Source of the DNA: Gudongella sp034006985
GTDB taxonomy: Bacteria > Bacillota > Clostridia > Tissierellales > Tissierellaceae
Length of the DNA: 64,000 nt
Direction: 5' to 3'
Assembly (NCBI GenBank): GCA_034006985.1
Contig: JAVERT010000009.1
Location: 1-64,000, forward strand
The translations under genes and the position numbers were made by a program. Of this stretch, positions 1-8,842 are shown piece by piece. The stretch's first letter is position 1; every line of letters starts with the position of its first letter. The notes beneath the pieces were generated by a model. That model saw only the letters and a program-made list of their open reading frames with translations. It was not told the origin of the DNA and did no database searches.

Positions 1-42
1 AATAACGAAAAAGTAATTGAAGCTTATCTGGGGGTGGAGTAA
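1..42 (+). CDS. livG: LivG C-terminus (partial), branched-chain amino acid ABC ATPase
   Basis: Only the last 13 codons are in the window, ending in TAA. The tail ends in EAYLGVE, which is how LivG-type ATPases of branched-chain amino acid importers usually end. The stop codon overlaps the ATG of the next gene by one base (TAATG), so the two are translationally coupled. The identity rests mainly on the livG-livF gene order known for this transporter family and on the tail motif. Confidence 0.7.
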   Translation, partial: NNEKVIEAYLGVE

Positions 43-752
43 TGCTTTTAGTAAATGATTTGCATGTAAGCTACGGAGGCATTAAGGCCATTAGAGGTAT
101 TACTTTAAGGATTGAAGATAATAAAATTGTAACCCTAATTGGAGCAAATGGTGCAGGAAAATCTTCAACACTTAGAGCTATTATGAATTTAACTAAGAAA
201 GAATCAGGTAAAGTTTACTTTGATGATGAAGATATAACTGATTTAAAAACTATGGATATAGTTAAAAAAGGTATAGTGCTATCTCCTGAAGGAAGAAGGG
301 TTTTTTCAAATCTAACTGTTGAAGAAAATCTTATACTTGGAGCTTATACTGTTAAAGATAAGACTAAAATCGAAAAGGAAATGAAAAATATTTATAATAT
401 TTTTCCAAGGCTCAAGGAAAGATCTTGGCAAAAAGCGGGAACTCTTTCAGGCGGAGAACAACAAATGCTAGCAGTTGGTAGAGCGATGATGGTAAAACCC
501 AAAGTACTTATGCTGGATGAGCCATCTCTTGGGCTAGCACCACTTTTAGTTAAAGATATATTTGATATAATTAAAGAAATTCATAGTCAGGGGAACACAA
601 TCCTTTTAGTTGAACAAAATGCTAAAAAAGCACTAGAAGTTGCTGATTATGGCTATGTGCTTGAAACTGGGAATTTAGTATTAGAAGGTGAAGGGAAAGA
701 GCTTCTAAATGATGAAAAAGTTAAGGCTGCATATCTTGGAGAAGCAAAATAA
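42..752 (+). CDS. livF: LivF, branched-chain amino acid ABC transporter ATP-binding protein
   Basis: This is the second cytoplasmic ATPase of the Liv importer, which powers uptake of leucine, isoleucine and valine from a periplasmic-type lipoprotein binding protein. Visible motifs are Walker A GANGAGKSS near residue 35, the LivF-typical SPEGRRVFSNLTVEENL, the ABC signature LSGGEQQ near 140, Walker B VLMLDEPSLGLAP and the switch histidine region LLVEQNA. The length of 236 residues is normal. It is the last gene of the operon and is followed by a strong terminator hairpin. Confidence 0.93.
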   Translation: MLLVNDLHVSYGGIKAIRGITLRIEDNKIVTLIGANGAGKSSTLRAIMNLTKKESGKVYFDDEDITDLKTMDIVKKGIVLSPEGRRVFSNLTVEENLILGAYTVKDKTKIEKEMKNIYNIFPRLKERSWQKAGTLSGGEQQMLAVGRAMMVKPKVLMLDEPSLGLAPLLVKDIFDIIKEIHSQGNTILLVEQNAKKALEVADYGYVLETGNLVLEGEGKELLNDEKVKAAYLGEAK

Positions 753-780
753 TTGTAATGTAATATAAAATTAATTTTAG

Positions 781-827
781 TCCCCTCTCAAATGGGTATA
801 CCCTAATTATAGAGAGGGGAGTTTTTT
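781..827 (+). terminator. Terminator of the liv operon, whose 3' arm holds the next gene's SD
   Basis: The 8-bp arms TCCCTCTC-like (781-788, tcccctct) and agagggga (813-820) are perfectly complementary and are followed by GTTTTTT. The loop contains a second palindrome, GGGTATACCC. The purine-rich 3' arm GAGGGGA is also the only good Shine-Dalgarno sequence for the ATG at 828, so folding the terminator would hide that ribosome binding site. Confidence 0.8.
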
Positions 828-1670
828 ATGAAAATACATAAATTTAATATATTAATTTTAGTGATGTTACTATTAATTTCAAGTACGGCATTTGCTTCAA
901 TGGAGGATAAGCTAATTGGGCACTGGGCAAAAGATACTATAAATAAAGAATTCTTAAGCTATTATTTTCCTTATTTTGCAAGAGATGAATTTAACGAATT
1001 CTATCCTAACAAAGCTATAGCAAGAGATAGATTTGGACTATCAACTGCATCGATTTTTAAAGTTAAGGGGTATACTGTTTTAGGTATGGAAAATCCTGGA
1101 GAATTAACAAGAAAAGAAATGCTTAGAATTGTCGGATCTAGACTTGAAGAAATAGGTCTTGTAACAGATCCTAATTATAGTTTGGATTTTGCAGATATAA
1201 CGGGATTATCTGAAGAATTCATAGATTATCTAAAAATCCTAAATAAAGAAGGTATAGTATTAGGAGATGGTGGTTCTAGTTTTAGCCCTGATAGAAAGCT
1301 TACTCAGGCTGAGGCAGTTGTGGTACTTCAAAGACTTGAAAGTCTGCTAAATAGGATAAATAGAATCAGTTTTGTTACTAAGGGTGTGGAGAATAGTTAT
1401 AATAATAGAGAAGAACTTGTTACAATGATTAATGAGAACAATGTAGTTTTATCGATTACAAAACAATTTCCAACACCAGGCTATTCACTATTGGTAAAAG
1501 AGATTTTAAAGCATGGAGATATGTTTAAAGTGTATTTACAAATTGAAAAACCGTCAACTGATTCAATGCAACTTCAGGTAATAACTTTTAAAACGATTAC
1601 AATTGATATTGATAAAACTGAACTTGGAGATGGACCATATAATTTTGTAGTAGAAGGATTTGTGGACTAA
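828..1670 (+). CDS. Exported SLH-domain protein with PrcB_C-like C-terminal domain
   Basis: The protein has a clear N-terminal signal peptide (basic start, hydrophobic core, cleavage near STAFA, residue 23), so it is exported. Residues about 25-190 look like S-layer homology repeats. The best is residues 118-170, with FADI near its start, LNKEGIVLG, FSPDRKLTQAEA and a closing LQRL. These domains anchor proteins to cell-wall secondary polymers. The last ~75 residues (TPGYSLLVKEI, then a VYLQ strand and TFKTITIDIDK) resemble the PrcB_C domain of protease-associated proteins. The start ATG lies seven bases after GAGGGGA. The gene stands alone between the liv terminator and a repeat. The SLH call is firm and the PrcB_C call is tentative. 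Confidence 0.72.
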   Translation: MKIHKFNILILVMLLLISSTAFASMEDKLIGHWAKDTINKEFLSYYFPYFARDEFNEFYPNKAIARDRFGLSTASIFKVKGYTVLGMENPGELTRKEMLRIVGSRLEEIGLVTDPNYSLDFADITGLSEEFIDYLKILNKEGIVLGDGGSSFSPDRKLTQAEAVVVLQRLESLLNRINRISFVTKGVENSYNNREELVTMINENNVVLSITKQFPTPGYSLLVKEILKHGDMFKVYLQIEKPSTDSMQLQVITFKTITIDIDKTELGDGPYNFVVEGFVD

Positions 1671-1874
1671 CAATTAACAATTCACAATTTATACCCTATC
1701 AATGAAAGATTTCAAAAGCAAAGATTTTGGATGATTCTATTGTTGGGCACAAGCAAGGATAGTAGATTCCTCGTTATACTCGGAATGACAATATAGCCTG
1801 TCATTCCGAGTATAACGAGGAATCTTTCTTTAAATCTTTTAATTTTCTCACTGTGATTTGTGAATTGTACATTG
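1671..1874 (+). repeat. MITE-like repeat with a 27-bp perfect inner palindrome
   Basis: The ends form imperfect terminal inverted repeats: CAATTAACAATTCACAATTT at 1671-1690, and the reverse complement of 1855-1874, which shares ACAATTCACAA. Inside is a perfect hairpin with 27-bp arms at 1764-1790 and 1799-1825 around an 8-base loop. The arm core is related to sequences at 58739-58822. No coding sequence is present. The element fills most of the gap between the SLH gene and proA. Confidence 0.7.
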
Positions 1875-1893
1875 TCTTTTACTCTGCTATAAT
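1865..1893 (+). promoter_or_regulatory. Sigma-70-type promoter of proA
   Basis: A TTGTAC -35 box (1865-1870), a 17-bp spacer and a perfect TATAAT -10 box (1888-1893) lie 34 bases before the proA start. The -35 box is inside the right terminal repeat of the MITE-like element, so the repeat supplies half of the promoter. Confidence 0.7.
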
Positions 1894-1927
1894 ATACTAA
1901 AGGATTTACATGTAAGGAGGCGTTAGA

Positions 1928-3169
1928 ATGGAAGGGTTAAAGGAAATAGGAAAGATCTTAAAAGAGTCTTCAAAACAACTTAATATAGCCTCTAGTGAGG
2001 AAAAGAATGTTGCTCTTTTGGACGTTTCAAAGGCAATTAGGAATAATATGGACAAAATATTACTAGCAAATTCTAAAGATATTAAATTGGCGAGAGAAAA
2101 CAATATGAAAGAGGGCTTGGTTGATAGGCTAATGCTTGATGAGTCAAGAGTGGAGTCTATTATTGATGGAATCCAAACTGTCATTAAGCTTGATGATCCA
2201 ATTTGGAAATCTGATAAGGTATGGACTCTTAAAAATGGATTAACTATTTCTAAGATGTCAGTTCCTCTTGGAGTTATTGGTATTATTTATGAATCAAGGC
2301 CAAATGTAACAGTAGATGCTTTTGCGCTTGCCTTAAAATCTGGGAATGCAATCTTGCTTAGGGGAAGTTCAACTGCGATTAATTCAAATAGAGCATTAGT
2401 AGCTGCGATTAAGGAAGGATTGACAAATTCATCGATTCCAACAGGTGCTGTTGAATTTATTGATGATACCAATAGAGCATTAGTAGATGAGATGCTAAAA
2501 TCAAATGAGTTTCTTGATCTTATAATACCCAGAGGTGGTGGAGATTTAATTAAGTATGTAGTGAAAAATGCTACAGTTCCAACACTTGAAACAGGTGAGG
2601 GAAATTGTCATTTATTTATTGATAAAACCGCTAATTTAGAGGATGGGCTTAAGATTTTAATAAATGCTAAAACCCAAAGAGTAGGAGTATGCAATGCTTG
2701 TGAGACATTATTAGTTCACAAAGATGTTGCAGAAGAGTTTTTACCTATGGTGGAAAAGGCGATTAAGGATCGAGTAGAACTTAGAGCTGATGCAGAGTCT
2801 AAAGCATATATTGAAGCGAAACTTGCAACTGAAGAAGACTATGAAACAGAATTTTTAGATTATATTCTTGCTATAAAAATTGTAGATAGCATTGATGAGG
2901 CAATTGATCATGTAAATAAATATGGAACTAAACATTCTGAGGCTATTATAACTGAGAACCTTAAAAACGCAACAAAGTTCCAAAGAGAAGTTGATGCTTC
3001 AACAGTATATGTTAATGCTTCAACTAGATTTACTGATGGTTCTGAATTTGGGTTTGGAGCAGAAATGGGTATAAGTACTCAAAAAACTCATGCGCGAGGT
3101 CCTGTTGGCTTAGAACAATTAGTAACTCATAAGTATCTGGTTATGGGCAACGGACAAACGAGAAAGTAG
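1928..3169 (+). CDS. proA: Glutamate-5-semialdehyde dehydrogenase (gamma-glutamyl phosphate reductase)
   Basis: ProA reduces gamma-glutamyl phosphate to glutamate-5-semialdehyde with NADPH, the second step of proline synthesis in the cytoplasm. The sequence shows family landmarks: SVPLGVIGIIYESRPNVTVD, LIIPRGGGDLI, the catalytic cysteine in RVGVCNACETLLVH, and DGSEFGFGAEMGISTQK followed by HARGPVGLEQLVTHKY near the C-terminus. The length of 413 residues is normal. TAAGGAGG sits seven bases before the ATG. proB follows after six bases, so the usual proB-proA order is reversed. Confidence 0.96.
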   Translation: MEGLKEIGKILKESSKQLNIASSEEKNVALLDVSKAIRNNMDKILLANSKDIKLARENNMKEGLVDRLMLDESRVESIIDGIQTVIKLDDPIWKSDKVWTLKNGLTISKMSVPLGVIGIIYESRPNVTVDAFALALKSGNAILLRGSSTAINSNRALVAAIKEGLTNSSIPTGAVEFIDDTNRALVDEMLKSNEFLDLIIPRGGGDLIKYVVKNATVPTLETGEGNCHLFIDKTANLEDGLKILINAKTQRVGVCNACETLLVHKDVAEEFLPMVEKAIKDRVELRADAESKAYIEAKLATEEDYETEFLDYILAIKIVDSIDEAIDHVNKYGTKHSEAIITENLKNATKFQREVDASTVYVNASTRFTDGSEFGFGAEMGISTQKTHARGPVGLEQLVTHKYLVMGNGQTRK

Positions 3170-3175
3170 GATAAA

Positions 3176-3973
3176 ATGGACAATATAATGATAAATGAGA
3201 GTAAAAAAATCTTAATAAAGATTGGATCTAGTACAATAACTAGTGAAGATGGAAAAATCGATAAAGAGTTTCTTGAAAATTTTGCACTCCAAGTTAAAGA
3301 ATTGATGGAAGCGGGCAAAAAGGTAATCTTAGTATCATCGGGTGCTAGGATTGCTGGTGTTGCTACAATTGGCAAATGGTCAAGGAAAGAGGATATTCAC
3401 TATAAACAAGCCTTATGTGCGATTGGTCAAGTTGAACTTATGGACTCATATCGAAGGGTTTTTGAAAAACTTGGAATCCATATAGCCCAGATACTTTTAA
3501 CAAAGGATGATTTTGATTCGAAAGTCAGGACTTTAAATATTAGAAATACTCTTTTTACACTGCTTGATGAGGGTGTAGTTCCAATTATAAATGAAAATGA
3601 CACAGTCGGTGTCGATGAAATTAAAATCGGAGATAATGATATGCTTGCTGCCTATTCAACGGTTGTTTGGGGTGGCGATTTGTTGATTCTTTTAAGTGAT
3701 ATTGAGGGAATTTGTGATAAAAACCCTAATGAAAATAGTGATGCATGTATTATTTCTATAGTTGAGGATATTGACAAATTGGAGGATAATATCTCAATTG
3801 GGGTTACAAGTTCTTTTGGAACTGGTGGTATCCAGACAAAACTTAAAGCTGCCAGAATAGTTAATAAGTATGGTATTCCAATGATAGTAGCGCATGGAAA
3901 GACAAAGGATATAATAACACAAATTGCTGCTGGAAATAGAAAAGGAACACTTTTTTTACCTAAAAAGCAATAG
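3176..3973 (+). CDS. proB: Glutamate 5-kinase
   Basis: ProB phosphorylates glutamate to gamma-glutamyl phosphate, the committed and normally proline-inhibited step of proline synthesis. Motifs are KKILIKIGSSTITSEDGKID, VILVSSGARIAG, INENDTVGVDEIKIGDNDMLAA and GTGGIQTKLKAARI. At 265 residues it ends after the amino acid kinase domain and lacks the C-terminal PUA domain of longer ProB proteins. The short form is common in Firmicutes. The ribosome binding site before the ATG is weak (GTAGGA). A second in-frame ATG four codons downstream is possible. Translational coupling to proA, six bases upstream, probably compensates. Confidence 0.94.
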   Translation: MDNIMINESKKILIKIGSSTITSEDGKIDKEFLENFALQVKELMEAGKKVILVSSGARIAGVATIGKWSRKEDIHYKQALCAIGQVELMDSYRRVFEKLGIHIAQILLTKDDFDSKVRTLNIRNTLFTLLDEGVVPIINENDTVGVDEIKIGDNDMLAAYSTVVWGGDLLILLSDIEGICDKNPNENSDACIISIVEDIDKLEDNISIGVTSSFGTGGIQTKLKAARIVNKYGIPMIVAHGKTKDIITQIAAGNRKGTLFLPKKQ

Positions 3974-4014
3974 TATTAACATTTAAGAATGTTAGCAAGA
4001 GGAGTTTTTGTAAA

Positions 4015-5535
4015 ATGATGTCCTTTGACACTATAAAAAAGCAGACAAAAGATTTAGTAACATTTGGATTGTGGGCAAGGCTGTTAAATTTCTTAAAAGG
4101 GATATTAATAGCCTTCTTTATAGGAGCTAATTTTAGGGTTGACACTTATATTGTAGCTTTTTCAGCTACAATATTTATAATAGCAATATTATCAGAAGCA
4201 TTAGTTGTTTCTCTTGTACCATTATATCAACAAATAGATAAAAGAGATGGAGAAAGAGGCAGATTTGAGTTTACACATAATTTGATCTCCTTTTGGTCGA
4301 TAATCGGGTTTACACTGCTTATCTTAAGTTATATCCTAACCCCAATTATTGTTCGGATTTTTGCACCTGGTTTTTCTGTATTGGAACTTCAAAAATCAAT
4401 CAGATTATTTAGATATGGAGCACCAATAATACTAGCTTATATATACAAAGCAATCTTTGGTGGATATCTTCAGAGTCAACATCTTTTTAGAGCTGGTGCT
4501 AAAGGCGGAGTTGCAAATGCAATTGTGTATATTGTTTATTTAGTATTTTTTTCTCGCAGATTTGGCCTTGAAGGCCTTATGATTGCTGGAGTAATAGCTG
4601 TATCAGTACAGGCATATATACTTGCAGAACCAATATTTGCAAATCAGGGATATCGATATAAACCTTATATTCTATTAAAAGATAGATCTTTAATTAGATT
4701 AAATTCATTTTTACTTCCAATAGTTATAGGTGTAGGAATAAATCAAATTAACCTTGCTGTAGATAATGCTATAGCATCGTTTTTAATTGAAGGTACTATC
4801 TCCGAATTAAATTATGCTGATGAAATCATACACCTTTTTATTGGAGTTATAGTTATAGCACTAGTAACCGCTATATTTCCAGTTATTTCTGAAAAGGATA
4901 TTAGATTTCATGAGGAGGAATTAAAACATTCAATTAGGTATTCAATAGAATTAATTTTGATAGTATCAATTCCTGCTACAATTCTTATTTTAACAATGGC
5001 AGAGCCTATTGTTAGAGTTTTTTATGAAAGAGGAGAATTTGGGGTGGCAGCTACTTTGGCTACTGCAAAATTTTTAATATATTTTGCAATTGGAATTATT
5101 GGATCTAGTCTCTTGCTTCTTATTACAAGGATATACTATGCGAATGAATACACTAATAAACCAATATTTGTGGCTTTTTTATCTTTGGTTTTAAATATAG
5201 TATTTAATATTATTCTAGTTTTCGCAATGGGTGCTTCAGGGATTGCTTTAGGAACCAGTTTATCAGTATTGATAGCAAGTTTCTATGGGATATATGACTT
5301 GGAAAAAAAGATTCATTTTATCAAACTAGCTGGCATGGGGAAAGTGGGATTTAGATTTTTAATTGCTTCAGGAGCTATGATAGGTATTATTTCATTAATT
5401 AAGATTATATTTATCCCTTTAATAGGGCATCTATTTATTGGGAATCTAATTACAGTTATTAGTGCTGTATTATTAGGTGGAGGAGCTTTTTTTATAATAT
5501 TATTTAAAATTAAAACTAAAATGGAAATGCTTTAG
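4015..5535 (+). CDS. murJ: MurJ-like lipid II flippase (MVF/MOP superfamily)
   Basis: This is a polytopic membrane protein of 506 residues with about 14 hydrophobic segments, the size and layout of MurJ/MviN flippases that move lipid II across the membrane for cell-wall synthesis. Matching motifs include the N-terminal amphipathic and GILIAFFIGANFRVDTY region, MAEPIVRVFYERGEF (typically PxxxxxFxRGxF) and the YxxxxLRIYYA-like LLLLITRIYYANEYT. Two ATGs are adjacent; AGAGGAG lies ten bases before the first. It follows proB by 41 bases and may be cotranscribed. Other MOP exporters such as polysaccharide flippases are less likely because of the RGEF motif. Confidence 0.82.
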   Translation: MMSFDTIKKQTKDLVTFGLWARLLNFLKGILIAFFIGANFRVDTYIVAFSATIFIIAILSEALVVSLVPLYQQIDKRDGERGRFEFTHNLISFWSIIGFTLLILSYILTPIIVRIFAPGFSVLELQKSIRLFRYGAPIILAYIYKAIFGGYLQSQHLFRAGAKGGVANAIVYIVYLVFFSRRFGLEGLMIAGVIAVSVQAYILAEPIFANQGYRYKPYILLKDRSLIRLNSFLLPIVIGVGINQINLAVDNAIASFLIEGTISELNYADEIIHLFIGVIVIALVTAIFPVISEKDIRFHEEELKHSIRYSIELILIVSIPATILILTMAEPIVRVFYERGEFGVAATLATAKFLIYFAIGIIGSSLLLLITRIYYANEYTNKPIFVAFLSLVLNIVFNIILVFAMGASGIALGTSLSVLIASFYGIYDLEKKIHFIKLAGMGKVGFRFLIASGAMIGIISLIKIIFIPLIGHLFIGNLITVISAVLLGGGAFFIILFKIKTKMEML

Positions 5536-5552
5536 TTAGATAGGGGGAAAAT

Positions 5553-6710
5553 ATGGAAAATTATATTTCTAAAAAATATTTGGGAATGGATGAAAGCGAG
5601 TTATCTAAAAGTGCAGGTGCAGCAATAAAATCTGAGGATTTAATAAATTTCACATTAGGTGATCCAGATATAGATACTGATAAAAGAATTGTAGAGAGAG
5701 TATTTGAAGATGTTTTAAATGGTGCAACTCATTATACAGATACTCTGGGAATACTGGAGCTACGAGAAGAATTAAAAAGCTATTATCTAGATGAATATGA
5801 AATGGAGATAGATTTAGACAAAATTATGATTACAACAAGTGCATGTCAAGGGATGTGGATTGTTATGGAAGCCATTCTTGATAATGGTGATGAGGTAATT
5901 ATACCAAGTCCTCATTTTCCTCCATATTCAGATCAAGTTCAGATGGCGGGAGGGAAAGCCGTATTTTTAGAACTTTTGGAGTCAGAAGATTTTCAAATAA
6001 ATATAAAAAGATTGGAAGAATCTATAACGGAAAAAACAAAAGCCATAATAATAAATACTCCCAATAATCCTATAGGAAGTTGCCTAAGTAGAAAATCATT
6101 GGAAAATATTTCTGAAATTGCAAAAAAATATGATCTTCTTATAATAGCGGATGATATATATACGCTTTATAGTTATCAAGAGCCCTTTATTCCAATATCT
6201 AGTATCAATGGAATGAGCGAAAGAACTATTACGCTTGGTAGTTTTTCTAAGAACTTTGCAATGACTGGTTGGAGAATCGGATATATATTAGCAGAATCTA
6301 GTTTTATACAAGTTTTTAAAAAGATAAACGAGAACAATGTTTATACTGCTCCTGAGCCATCCCAAAGAGCTGCATTACATGCATTGAGACTTAGAAAAGA
6401 AATACAGCCAGGACTTTTTGAGGAGTTTAAAAAACGAAGCTATTATGCATATGAGAGATTGAATAAACTTAAGGGTATAAGTGTTATGGAACCCAAAGGA
6501 ACTTTTTATTTATTTCCAAATATTGAAAAAACTGGACTTACATCAATAGAATTTGCAGACAAGCTTTTAAAGGAAGCTGGAGTTGCAGTTGTTCCAGGAG
6601 TTGCTTTTGGATGCAATGGAGATAAGTATATAAGACTTGCTGTAACTTTAAATGTAGATAGAATGAAAGAGGCTTTTGACAGAATAGAAAAAATGGAACT
6701 TTTTAAGTAG
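5553..6710 (+). CDS. PLP-dependent aminotransferase, class I/II
   Basis: This is a fold-type I aminotransferase that would swap amino groups between an amino acid and a 2-oxoacid. Visible motifs are NFTLGDPD-like LINFTLGDPDID, HYTDTLGILELREEL, TTSACQGMWIVMEAI, NTPNNPIGSCLS, ADDIYTLYSY and the PLP lysine in SFSKNFAMTGWRIGY near residue 233. The late arginine in DKYIRLAV binds the substrate carboxylate. Its length of 385 residues is typical. The 2-hydroxyacid dehydrogenase gene begins 11 bases downstream, which suggests a route in which an amino acid is transaminated and the resulting 2-oxoacid is reduced. The substrate is not evident from sequence. Confidence 0.9.
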   Translation: MENYISKKYLGMDESELSKSAGAAIKSEDLINFTLGDPDIDTDKRIVERVFEDVLNGATHYTDTLGILELREELKSYYLDEYEMEIDLDKIMITTSACQGMWIVMEAILDNGDEVIIPSPHFPPYSDQVQMAGGKAVFLELLESEDFQINIKRLEESITEKTKAIIINTPNNPIGSCLSRKSLENISEIAKKYDLLIIADDIYTLYSYQEPFIPISSINGMSERTITLGSFSKNFAMTGWRIGYILAESSFIQVFKKINENNVYTAPEPSQRAALHALRLRKEIQPGLFEEFKKRSYYAYERLNKLKGISVMEPKGTFYLFPNIEKTGLTSIEFADKLLKEAGVAVVPGVAFGCNGDKYIRLAVTLNVDRMKEAFDRIEKMELFK

Positions 6711-6721
6711 GGGGTTTTTAT

Positions 6722-7723
6722 TTGAAAAGAGTGATTTTAGTAGGTGTTCCAGGTATGAACGATAGAGAGATTGAAAGTATAGAGAGATATATTAAAGAAG
6801 AAGTTGACGCAGATTTTCAGTTTCTTGGGAAAAATGTACTTCCTAGAGAAGAATTAGTTAAAAAAGCAAAGGATGCAGACATTATAATTACTTGGGATCA
6901 AAAAATGGATGATGAGTTATATAAAGAGTTAAATCTTTGTGCATTCTGTGCAGCGAGTACTGGTTTTAATGTAGCGGATATTGTAGCTGCAACTAGAAAT
7001 GGAGTTATGGTAACAAACGCAAAGGATTATTGTGTTGATGAAGTTTCAGGCCACGCAGTGATGCTTATCTTAGCTTGTTCCAGAAAATTAGCATATGTAA
7101 CTGAAAATGTAAAAAGAGGCAATTGGAACATAGGAGGTATTGGAAATATAAAGAGATTTAGTGAAGCTACAGTGGGCATATTTGCCTTTGGTTCTATAGC
7201 AAGGGCTGTTGCAGAAAAGTTAAATGGATTTGGAGTGAGAATGATTTCGTATGATCCATACGTTTCAAAAGATATTATGGAAGAATATGGAGTAGAAAAA
7301 GTTGATTTTGATAGTCTCTTAATTGAATCAGATTATATTACACTTCATGCACCTTTAACTGATGAAACAGAGGGAATATTCAATTATGATGCTTTAGTTA
7401 CAATGAAACAAAGTGCATACATAATAAATACAGCAAGAGGGAGATTAATAGATCAAGATAGTCTATATGAATTATTAAAAGGAGGTAGAATTGCTGGAGC
7501 GGGACTTGATGTAATCCAGAATGAACCGCCTTTAGAAAAGGATAAAGAATTGATTAAATTGCCAGATGTAATAGTAACTCCTCATAGTGCATATTTTTCT
7601 GACAAAGCTCAAGAAATGCAACTTAGAATAACTGCGAGAGATGTTGTAAGAATTATAAGGGGAGAGATACCAATAAATTTGAGAAATCCTGAAGTACTAG
7701 ATAGTGAAAAATTCAAAAAATGA
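6722..7723 (+). CDS. D-isomer-specific 2-hydroxyacid dehydrogenase family protein
   Basis: The enzyme should reduce a 2-oxoacid to a D-2-hydroxyacid with NAD(P)H. Catalytic elements are the arginine in NTARGRLID, the acid in LDVIQNEPP and the histidine in VTPHSAYFSDKA. Oddly, the dinucleotide-binding loop reads GIFAFGSIARAVA where family members have GxGxxG, so its first and third glycines are alanines. This may alter cofactor preference. The start is TTG with a GGGGG ribosome binding site. It sits between the aminotransferase and the Fe-S aldo/keto reductase and is likely in one operon with both. Phosphoglycerate or phosphite dehydrogenase-like roles cannot be excluded. Confidence 0.85.
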   Translation: MKRVILVGVPGMNDREIESIERYIKEEVDADFQFLGKNVLPREELVKKAKDADIIITWDQKMDDELYKELNLCAFCAASTGFNVADIVAATRNGVMVTNAKDYCVDEVSGHAVMLILACSRKLAYVTENVKRGNWNIGGIGNIKRFSEATVGIFAFGSIARAVAEKLNGFGVRMISYDPYVSKDIMEEYGVEKVDFDSLLIESDYITLHAPLTDETEGIFNYDALVTMKQSAYIINTARGRLIDQDSLYELLKGGRIAGAGLDVIQNEPPLEKDKELIKLPDVIVTPHSAYFSDKAQEMQLRITARDVVRIIRGEIPINLRNPEVLDSEKFKK

Positions 7724-7753
7724 TTAAAGAGTGTTAGTAAAGGAGTGGTTTTA

Positions 7754-8761
7754 ATGTTAAAAAGAACTTTGGGTAGAACTAATTTTAACGTTTCATCTGT
7801 AGGTTTTGGTGGAATACCAATCCAAAGGGTGACTAAAGAAGTGGCCGCAGAAATGTTAATAGAGGCACTTAATCAAGGCATAAACTTTATTGATACAGCT
7901 AGAGGGTATATGGAAAGCGAAGCGCTTCTAGGGGAGGCTTTACAAGTAGTAGGGAGAGATAATTTTTATCTTGCTACAAAGTCATTTAATCGTACATATG
8001 ATGGAGTTTTAAAAGACTTAAATATTAGTTTATCATTACTTAAAACAGATAGGATTGATTTATTTCAGTTTCATAATGTTAAAAGTTTAGAGGATTATAA
8101 TAATCTTATAGCAGATGGAGCAGCTCTTGACGCTATTAAAAAGGCAAAAGAAGATGGTATAGTTAAAGAAATAGGAATTTCAAGTCATAGTTTAGATGTG
8201 TTAAATGTAGCTGTTAAGACTGATCATTTTGCAACTATACAATTTCCATATAATGCAGTGGAAAGACAAGCTGAAGACTTATTTAGAATAGCTCATGAAA
8301 GAAATATTGGAGTAATAGTTATGAAGCCACTTGCAGGTGGAGCAATACAAAATGGTGAGCTGGCACTTAGATTTATTTTAGAAAATCAAAATGTATCAGT
8401 AGTGATTCCAGGTATGGATTGTGTAGAACAGGTTATTGAGAATACAAAACCTGGACATGATGGTAAAGGTCTAAGCGAAGATCAAAGAAAAAATTTAGAA
8501 AAAGAAGCAGCTGAGCTTGGAACACAATTTTGTAGAAGATGTGGTTATTGTGCTCCTTGTAGTGTAGGGATAGATATACCTACTCAGTTTATATTAGACA
8601 GCTATTTTACAAGATATAATTTACAAGAATGGGCACAAACAAGATATAATTCCCAAGAAATAAAAGCAAGTGATTGTATCGATTGTGGTCTTTGCGAACC
8701 GAGATGCCCATATAATCTCCCAATAAGAGAAATGCTAAAAAAAGTAGCTAGTCATTATTAG
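7754..8761 (+). CDS. Aldo/keto reductase with C-terminal 4Fe-4S domain
   Basis: The N-terminal ~260 residues form an aldo/keto reductase barrel: LGRTNFNVSSVGFGGIP at the start, the catalytic region FIDTARGY, LATKSFNR, and VIVMKPLAGG. The C-terminus adds a ferredoxin-like module, CRRCGYCAPC followed by CIDCGLCEPRCPYNLPI, which should bind Fe-S clusters. This architecture is common in strict anaerobes and implies electron transfer between Fe-S clusters and the barrel. The in-frame GTG three codons upstream lies inside AAAGGAG, so the ATG eight bases after that site is the real start, giving 335 residues. Confidence 0.9.
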   Translation: MLKRTLGRTNFNVSSVGFGGIPIQRVTKEVAAEMLIEALNQGINFIDTARGYMESEALLGEALQVVGRDNFYLATKSFNRTYDGVLKDLNISLSLLKTDRIDLFQFHNVKSLEDYNNLIADGAALDAIKKAKEDGIVKEIGISSHSLDVLNVAVKTDHFATIQFPYNAVERQAEDLFRIAHERNIGVIVMKPLAGGAIQNGELALRFILENQNVSVVIPGMDCVEQVIENTKPGHDGKGLSEDQRKNLEKEAAELGTQFCRRCGYCAPCSVGIDIPTQFILDSYFTRYNLQEWAQTRYNSQEIKASDCIDCGLCEPRCPYNLPIREMLKKVASHY

Positions 8762-8842
8762 AATAACAAATCACAGTTCATAATTAAAAGATTAAAAGAA
8801 AGACAGGGGGCTAGCTTTGCTGGGCCGAATAGGAGGGACTAT
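8762..8842 (+). repeat. Degenerate MITE-like remnant
   Basis: The stretch begins with ACAAATCACAGTTCATAATT, close to the terminal repeats at 1671 and 58901. It continues with GGGGGCTAGCTTTGCTGGGC, which parallels AGGGACGTAGCTTTGCTCGC at 58667. No inner palindrome remains. Its right edge abuts the AGGAGGG ribosome binding site of the next gene. Confidence 0.5.
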
